From the NCBI RefSeq assembly GCF_020520425.1, contig NC_079492.1:2976001-3040000 (forward strand): 64,000 bases of DNA, in the 5' to 3' direction. The stretch is from Spinacia oleracea (Eukaryota; Streptophyta; Magnoliopsida; Caryophyllales; Amaranthaceae). The notes under the pieces were generated by a model. The model saw only the letters and a program-made list of their open reading frames with translations. It searched no databases and was not told the DNA's origin. The position numbers and the translations under genes are program-made. Positions 60,105-64,000 of this stretch are shown piece after piece (positions within the stretch are counted from its first letter, which is position 1; each line of letters begins with the position of its first letter).

Positions 60105-60425
60105 CTTTGTTACAGCGTACATATATGTTGTACGCTGCAACAAGGGAAAAAAAATTCGCAAAATTCCAGACTTGTTGTAGCGTACAAATAAATGTACGCT
60201 GCAAAAAGTTGAGTCTTTTGCAGCGTACATATATATGTACGCTGCAACAAGTTCAAATTTTTGCCACTTTTTTGGCACTTGTTGCAGCATACATACATAT
60301 GTACGCTGCAAAAAAACCCTTTTAGCAGCGAACATTGTACGCTGCAACAAGTTCAGACTTGTTGCAGGCCCCTAGTTGCAGCATACATCATATGCTGCAA
60401 CTGGGGTCTAAAAGCCCGCTGCAAT
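60105..60425. repeat. Subterminal palindromes, right end of CACTA 3
   Basis: Alternating TTGCAGCGTACAT and ATGTACGCTGCAA every 40-60 bp; several pairs form perfect hairpins, for example at about 60218-60250. ORFs here on both strands (72-92 codons) are artefacts of the repeat. Confidence 0.9.
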
Positions 60426-60448
60426 ATGGGTTTTTTCTACTAGTGGGT

Positions 60449-61668
60449 GGTGGTTGGTAATGTTGTTGTGGTGGTGGAGGGTGTTGAATCTGATGGGGGT
60501 TCTGGACATTAGTATTCCTATATGATAGTAGGGGGTTGTTTTTATACCCCTCATTGTAAGAGTTGGAGTACGGATTGTTCTGCTTATAGGACTGGAATGC
60601 ATTGCATTGTTCGATAGAGCTCTGGCATTCCTGTGCATAATAGCCTTGCATCCCACAACTATTACAGACATTGGCAGATTGGGCACTCATTGTAGCGACA
60701 CTAGCATGTTGGTTGGATTGGGAAGATGCGATCTGTATATTATCTAGCTTGTGATGTAGGGCAGTTAGCTGAGCAGTAAGCTGTTCAATAGAATTCATCT
60801 CCTGCTTAACACCCCGGTCAGCAAAACCTCTAGGATTCCCATATTGGGCACTATGGATGGCCATCTCCTCAATCACCTCTAAAGCTCTAGGCACCGCTAG
60901 TTGCATAAATCTCCCACTGGCAGCTGAATCCAAAAGACACCTAGACTCATTACCCAGACCATTATAGAACTGCTGAACCAGGAACCAGTCATCCAAACCA
61001 TGGTGCGGGCACTCTCTTTGCAAGTCCTTGAATCTCTCCCAAACCTCAAACAAACTCTCATCTGCTTGTTGAGAGATACCTAATATCTGACCCCTCAAAC
61101 GAGCTGTCTTCTCAGGTAGAAAATATTTAACATAGAATGCAAGGGCCAAGGAATTCCAATCGGTGATTTTCATAGCTGCGCGGTTGAGACTGTTAATCCA
61201 TAGCTTTGCCTTCCCACTCAATGAAAATGGAAAGAGTATCTCCATAGTCTGCTCCGGTGTTAAATTTTTCTGCTTAATGGTGGCACAATACTGAATGAAA
61301 GACTGAATATGGAGATTAGGATCTTCACCCTTTTCCCCACCGAATTGGTGTCTCTCGATCATGTTTATCAGCTGGGGTTCGATCTTGAAATTCTCGACCG
61401 CAATTGAAGGCATGATTGCCTTGGGAAGCATAGACAGACTTGGTTTAGAATAGTCTGTAAGCCTTGGCACAAGTGGGGATGGCGGTGGTGGTGCTTGGTC
61501 ACCCATCTCTGAACCTGTATGGAATAGATTGCTAATCAGATAGTCGGATTCAGAGCCAGAATAGTCCCTCAACTGTTCAACGAATCTACGCTGTCTACGA
61601 AAGGTCCGTTCAGGTTCAGGATCGAACGAAGTCAAATCGCTGGTATGGACAGTCCTGGGCATAAACAA
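60449..61668 (-). pseudogene. Athila-like gag
   Basis: Open from the ATG at 61666-61668 (MFMPRTVHTSDLTSFDPEPE) for about 400 codons to CACTA 3. Retrotrans_gag core: FKIEPQLINMIERHQFGGEK, GEDPNLHIQSFIQYCATIKQ, FPFSLSGKAKLWINSLNR, then LRGQILGISQQADESLFEVW and FNGLG-type QQFYNGLGNESRCLLDSAAS, as in Athila gag. The zinc knuckle reads CNSCGMQGYYAQEC, with Tyr where the CX2CX4HX4C pattern has His. This may impair RNA binding. A Gln/Asn/Pro-rich tail follows. The ATG is about 110 bp after the PBS. Gag forms the particle of the element; the conserved open frame suggests a fairly recent copy. Confidence 0.92.
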
Positions 61669-61777
61669 GTAAAAACTAAAAAACAGTCGTGAGATCCGAT
61701 CTCAAGGAACGGGAGTCCCTTGAGAAGTAACAAACAATAATCTAGAAAAACAATTAATAACAGAAAATAAAACCGTT

Positions 61778-61795
61778 TCCCCGGCAACGACGCCA
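61778..61795 (-). other. Athila-like primer binding site (tRNA-Asp type)
   Basis: Minus strand TGGCGTCGTTGCCGGGGA, five bases after the LTR end. The tRNA-Asp PBS (TGGCGCCGTTGCCGGGGA) is usual in Athila elements; one base differs. Confidence 0.9.
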
Positions 61796-61800
61796 AAATT

Positions 61801-63208
61801 TGACAGGCTAAATCGCACTCTTATCAAAGATAAACCTAACGTTCACCAACTAAAAATATAGCAAGGGAAGCAGGGATCGTATCCACAGGGAAACAGGCGT
61901 TCTTTCTACTATGAAGAGGCTAATCTAGACTACTGGTAACAAGAGTTGGATTGGTTTGTGTATTAAACTAAAACAAGTAATCAAATCGGAAAATAACAAT
62001 ATTAAGGGAATCTAGGGCAGCGGTTCACCATAAATGCAGACCGGGATTGGACAACGGACAATAACAATCAATTAACAATCATAACTAGGAAAACATGCAT
62101 CTCTCGAATCTTATGAATTCCTTAAGATAAAACAACTAGCAGGCTCTCGCTATGTACTAGAAATAATTCCTATCTAATAGCCACAGACCAAAAACATCAG
62201 ATTTATACCTCTCGGCGCATAATCTAAGGTTAATCAAACTCAAATCAAAATAGTCCGGCTGAACAGAATTGACGAGCAATGATAATAAGCTATAGAAATT
62301 ATAATCAATCAATCAAATAATCAAGTCCACATATAATCCCAATCATGCATTTATGGATCCCCTAAAACCCTAGAAATTAAACTACTCACTCATGATAATA
62401 AATAACAAAGCAATCAACATAATTGAAAACATGATTAAAGCAATGAAATAAATTAAGGTAGAAATAATACCGAATTGAAGAACAAATAAATAATAAAGCT
62501 TGAACCTTTACTTGGAATTAAAAACTAAGTATTTGAACTATTGGAGAGAAAACTAGAAATAAACTAAGTATTCCAAACTAGAATAAAAGATGTCACTCCA
62601 AACAAAAGAGCTAAGTATATATAGTTTGCCTAAATTAATGCTAAAAAACGGAAATAAAACTCGCGAATATCTGCTGTAGGTTGGCGTCGCCCGATCGGGC
62701 GGCGCTTCGCCCGATCGGGCGATTTGCTCGACAGTCGGCCCGATCGGGCCAAATTTCGCCCGATTGGGCGGTTTACGAAGGGTCCCTGGCTGCACTCTGA
62801 TGGGCGCCCGATCCGGACCGGGCGAACTGCGCCCGATCGGGCGCGTACATTAAGCTTCAAATCTCTTTTAATTCCGCCCGATGGTCGCATTTCGCCCTCA
62901 GCTCACAGGGCGATTTGCAATCCTCAATATCTTTCGCCCATATCACCGAGTCTAACTCTCGGGGCTCAACCATAAGCATCTAAGGCTCCCGAAAGTCGAC
63001 GATAAGGGTCCCGAACTTCCTCGGGCTCGTGTAGTGGCCTAAATTACCATGAAACGGGTCTAAAAAGACCAATTTCTCATAATCAAACCTGAAAATCAAG
63101 GCACACTCAATAACACATATTAGTACTAAAAACGGCTCCTAAGAGCTCATTTAACGCATAAAAGTACTAAGGGTCGGGGGTAAAACTCTATATAAAACAC
63201 ACATATCA
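61801..63208 (-). mobile_element. 5' LTR of the Athila-like element (1408 bp)
   Basis: Plus strand TGACAGGCTAAATC to ACACATATCA. Its first 490 bp are repeated almost exactly at 46575-47052. Contains the CGCCCGATCGGGCG array (62683-62845). A minus-strand TATA (CTATATATAC) lies near 62615-62625. Confidence 0.92.
62683..62845. repeat. CGCCCGATCGGGCG palindrome array in 5' LTR
   Basis: About seven copies or variants, including CGCCCGATTGGGCG and GCCCGATCCGGACCGGGCG. CpG-dense in an AT-rich surrounding. Confidence 0.88.
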
Positions 63209-63213
63209 GGCAC

Positions 63214-63554
63214 CATGTGTTTCATTAAACATATCTCTTTATTTATTTCATTGTCCCTTCATTTATATGCATGCAGCCTCGGATCTGATCAATCCGAAGC
63301 TAAAATTTGTTCTGAATTAACTATTCCCTGGACAAATCTCCAAGAAATAGTTAACTCTAATAACCAACGCCCCAGGGTATCGTCCAAAATCCCCGGATTT
63401 GCGATACCTCGGAGGGCCCTATTCGCAACAACAGTCTCTCGAGCTTAGTTATAAAGACCTCGGCTCAGATCCACAGATCGCCGAAGTCATAACTAAGTCA
63501 GACTGGCGGTTCCTTGCCCAGGTTTTCGAACCACAAGAAACCGGAAGAACAAAG
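63214..63554 (+). other. Tat-type element 3' region, noncoding part
   Basis: Continuation of 46516-46569 after the Athila-like insertion. No ORF of note. Leads into the tandem repeat. Untranslated DNA between integrase and 3' LTR is a feature of Tat elements. Confidence 0.7.
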
Positions 63555-63862
63555 AGAGCCTCTTAGCAGATCGACGGATCTGAAGAACTCGCAAACAAAA
63601 TGAGTCTCTTAGCAAATCTACGGATTTGAAGAACTTGAAAACAAATGAGTCTCTTAGCAGTTCTACGGATCTGAAGAACTTGAAAACAAATGAGTCTCTT
63701 AGCAGATCTACGGATCTGAAGAACTCGAAAACAAATGAGTCTCTACTGATCTGAAGAACTCAAAAACAAAAAGAGTCTCTTAGCAGATCTACGGATCTAA
63801 AGAACTCGACAACAAGACGAGTATCTTAGCAAATCCATGGACTTGAAGAACTCGAAACGAAG
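63555..63862. repeat. 45 bp tandem repeat in Tat 3' region (seven units)
   Basis: Units start at about 63555, 63601, 63648, 63692, 63737, 63772 and 63818, each GAGTCTCTTAGCAGATCTAC followed by GGATCTGAAGAACTCGAAAA. The fifth is about 10 bp short. Tandem repeats in the 3' untranslated region are known for Tat-lineage elements. Confidence 0.92.
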
Positions 63863-64000
63863 ATAAGTACTTGAGCTTGGCTAAACAAACCTTTGAAGTC
63901 AAAGAAACTCAGGAAAGCTGAAAGCTCTGAATATCCAGAAAACTAAACAAAGGCAAAGCGATCAAATAGCAAAGTGAGGCCATTTTTCATTCAATATCTG
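63863..64000. other. Tat 3' region to window edge
   Basis: A-rich sequence without a gene; the 3' LTR of the Tat element is expected beyond the right edge. Confidence 0.5.

Larger units (their letters stand above)
55638..60445. mobile_element. CACTA element 3 (4808 bp)
   Basis: Ends CACTAGTAGAAAAAACCC and GGGTTTTTTCTACTAGTG, perfect inverted repeats of about 18 bp, with duplication GGT. Subterminal zones 55665-55880 and 60105-60425 are packed with TTGCAGCGTACAT/ATGTACGCTGCAA. The interior holds exon-like stretches, a 160 bp tandem repeat (59020-59650) and a possible last exon at 59742-59843. No transposase seen. Confidence 0.95.
46575..63208 (-). mobile_element. Athila-like Ty3/gypsy non-autonomous element with nested CACTA 2 and 3
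   Basis: Minus-strand element: 5' LTR 61801-63208, tRNA-Asp-type PBS, gag 61668 leftwards, protease to about 54641, a noncoding stretch, a second ORF at 47367, and a shortened 3' LTR piece 46575-47052. Both outer flanks are GGCAC. Without the two CACTA elements it is about 5.9 kb. Sequence across the CACTA 2 site is continuous, so RT, RNase H and integrase were already absent when CACTA 2 came in. Gag and protease match Athila lineage features. Confidence 0.85.

Noticed and set aside
60072..60350. Cys/Tyr-rich ORFs (72-92 codons) on both strands
   Set aside because: They are readings of the TTGCAGCGTACAT palindromes of CACTA 3.
63555..63862. Regular repeats as a CRISPR array
   Set aside because: The units are directly adjacent without unique spacers and lie in a plant retrotransposon.

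Overview
This is a plant (eudicot) nuclear window, almost certainly heterochromatin-like repeat-rich DNA. The evidence is Ty1/copia and Ty3/gypsy polyproteins of plant type, tRNA-iMet and tRNA-Asp primer binding sites, three CACTA DNA transposons, plant LINEs with a zf-RVT/RNase H tail, a Stowaway-like MITE, and spliced plant gene pieces. A Caryophyllales/Amaranthaceae genome (spinach, beet or quinoa type) is my guess only. The one recognisable host locus is a decayed vesicle-transport GOT1 gene (coding exons between 32182 and 36129). No rRNA, tRNA or CRISPR was seen.

Layout. 1-13820: minus-strand copia elements of one family ('family 1', LTR about 1.38-1.43 kb). Element A has a nearly intact gag-pol that runs off the left edge. 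Element B has the same LTR and a near-identical 2.8 kb leader but a wrecked coding region. 13821-30393: an older minus-strand copia (C) with a 162 bp 5' LTR, cut open by element B, two family-1 solo LTRs (15355-16736 and 28766-30145, each with a 5 bp duplication) and a 9.4 kb Sirevirus-like element D (18019-27464) that has 2.08 kb LTRs, PBS and PPT but no recognisable coding region. 30394-31540: intergenic DNA with a Stowaway-like MITE. 31540-36129: the GOT1 pseudogene with LINE 1 in its first intron. 36212-43528: LINE 2, split by CACTA element 1 (37122-43148).

43529-43944 is an LTR-like segment with a heat-shock-element-like cluster. 43945-46313 is a broken Tekay/Del-like gypsy (gag, protease, start of RT, piece of LTR). 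46314-46569 and 63214-64000 are the two halves of a plus-strand Tat-type gypsy 3' end (integrase tail, then 45 bp tandem repeats). It is split by a 16.6 kb Athila-like element (46575-63208, duplication GGCAC) that has gag, protease and a downstream ORF but no RT or integrase. That element is itself invaded by CACTA elements 2 (48161-54085) and 3 (55638-60445).

How the parts relate: nearly every boundary can be fixed by a target-site duplication, so the order of events can be read. Most copies are non-autonomous (B, D, the Athila-like element, all three CACTAs) and must have been moved by enzymes made elsewhere. CACTA 1 and 2 carry exon fragments of host genes: an ALKBH10-like dioxygenase in CACTA 1, and midasin, a TAF15-like protein, an ABCG transporter and a WAT1/EamA transporter in CACTA 2. 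The GOT1 copy is broken by small indels and by loss of its last exon.
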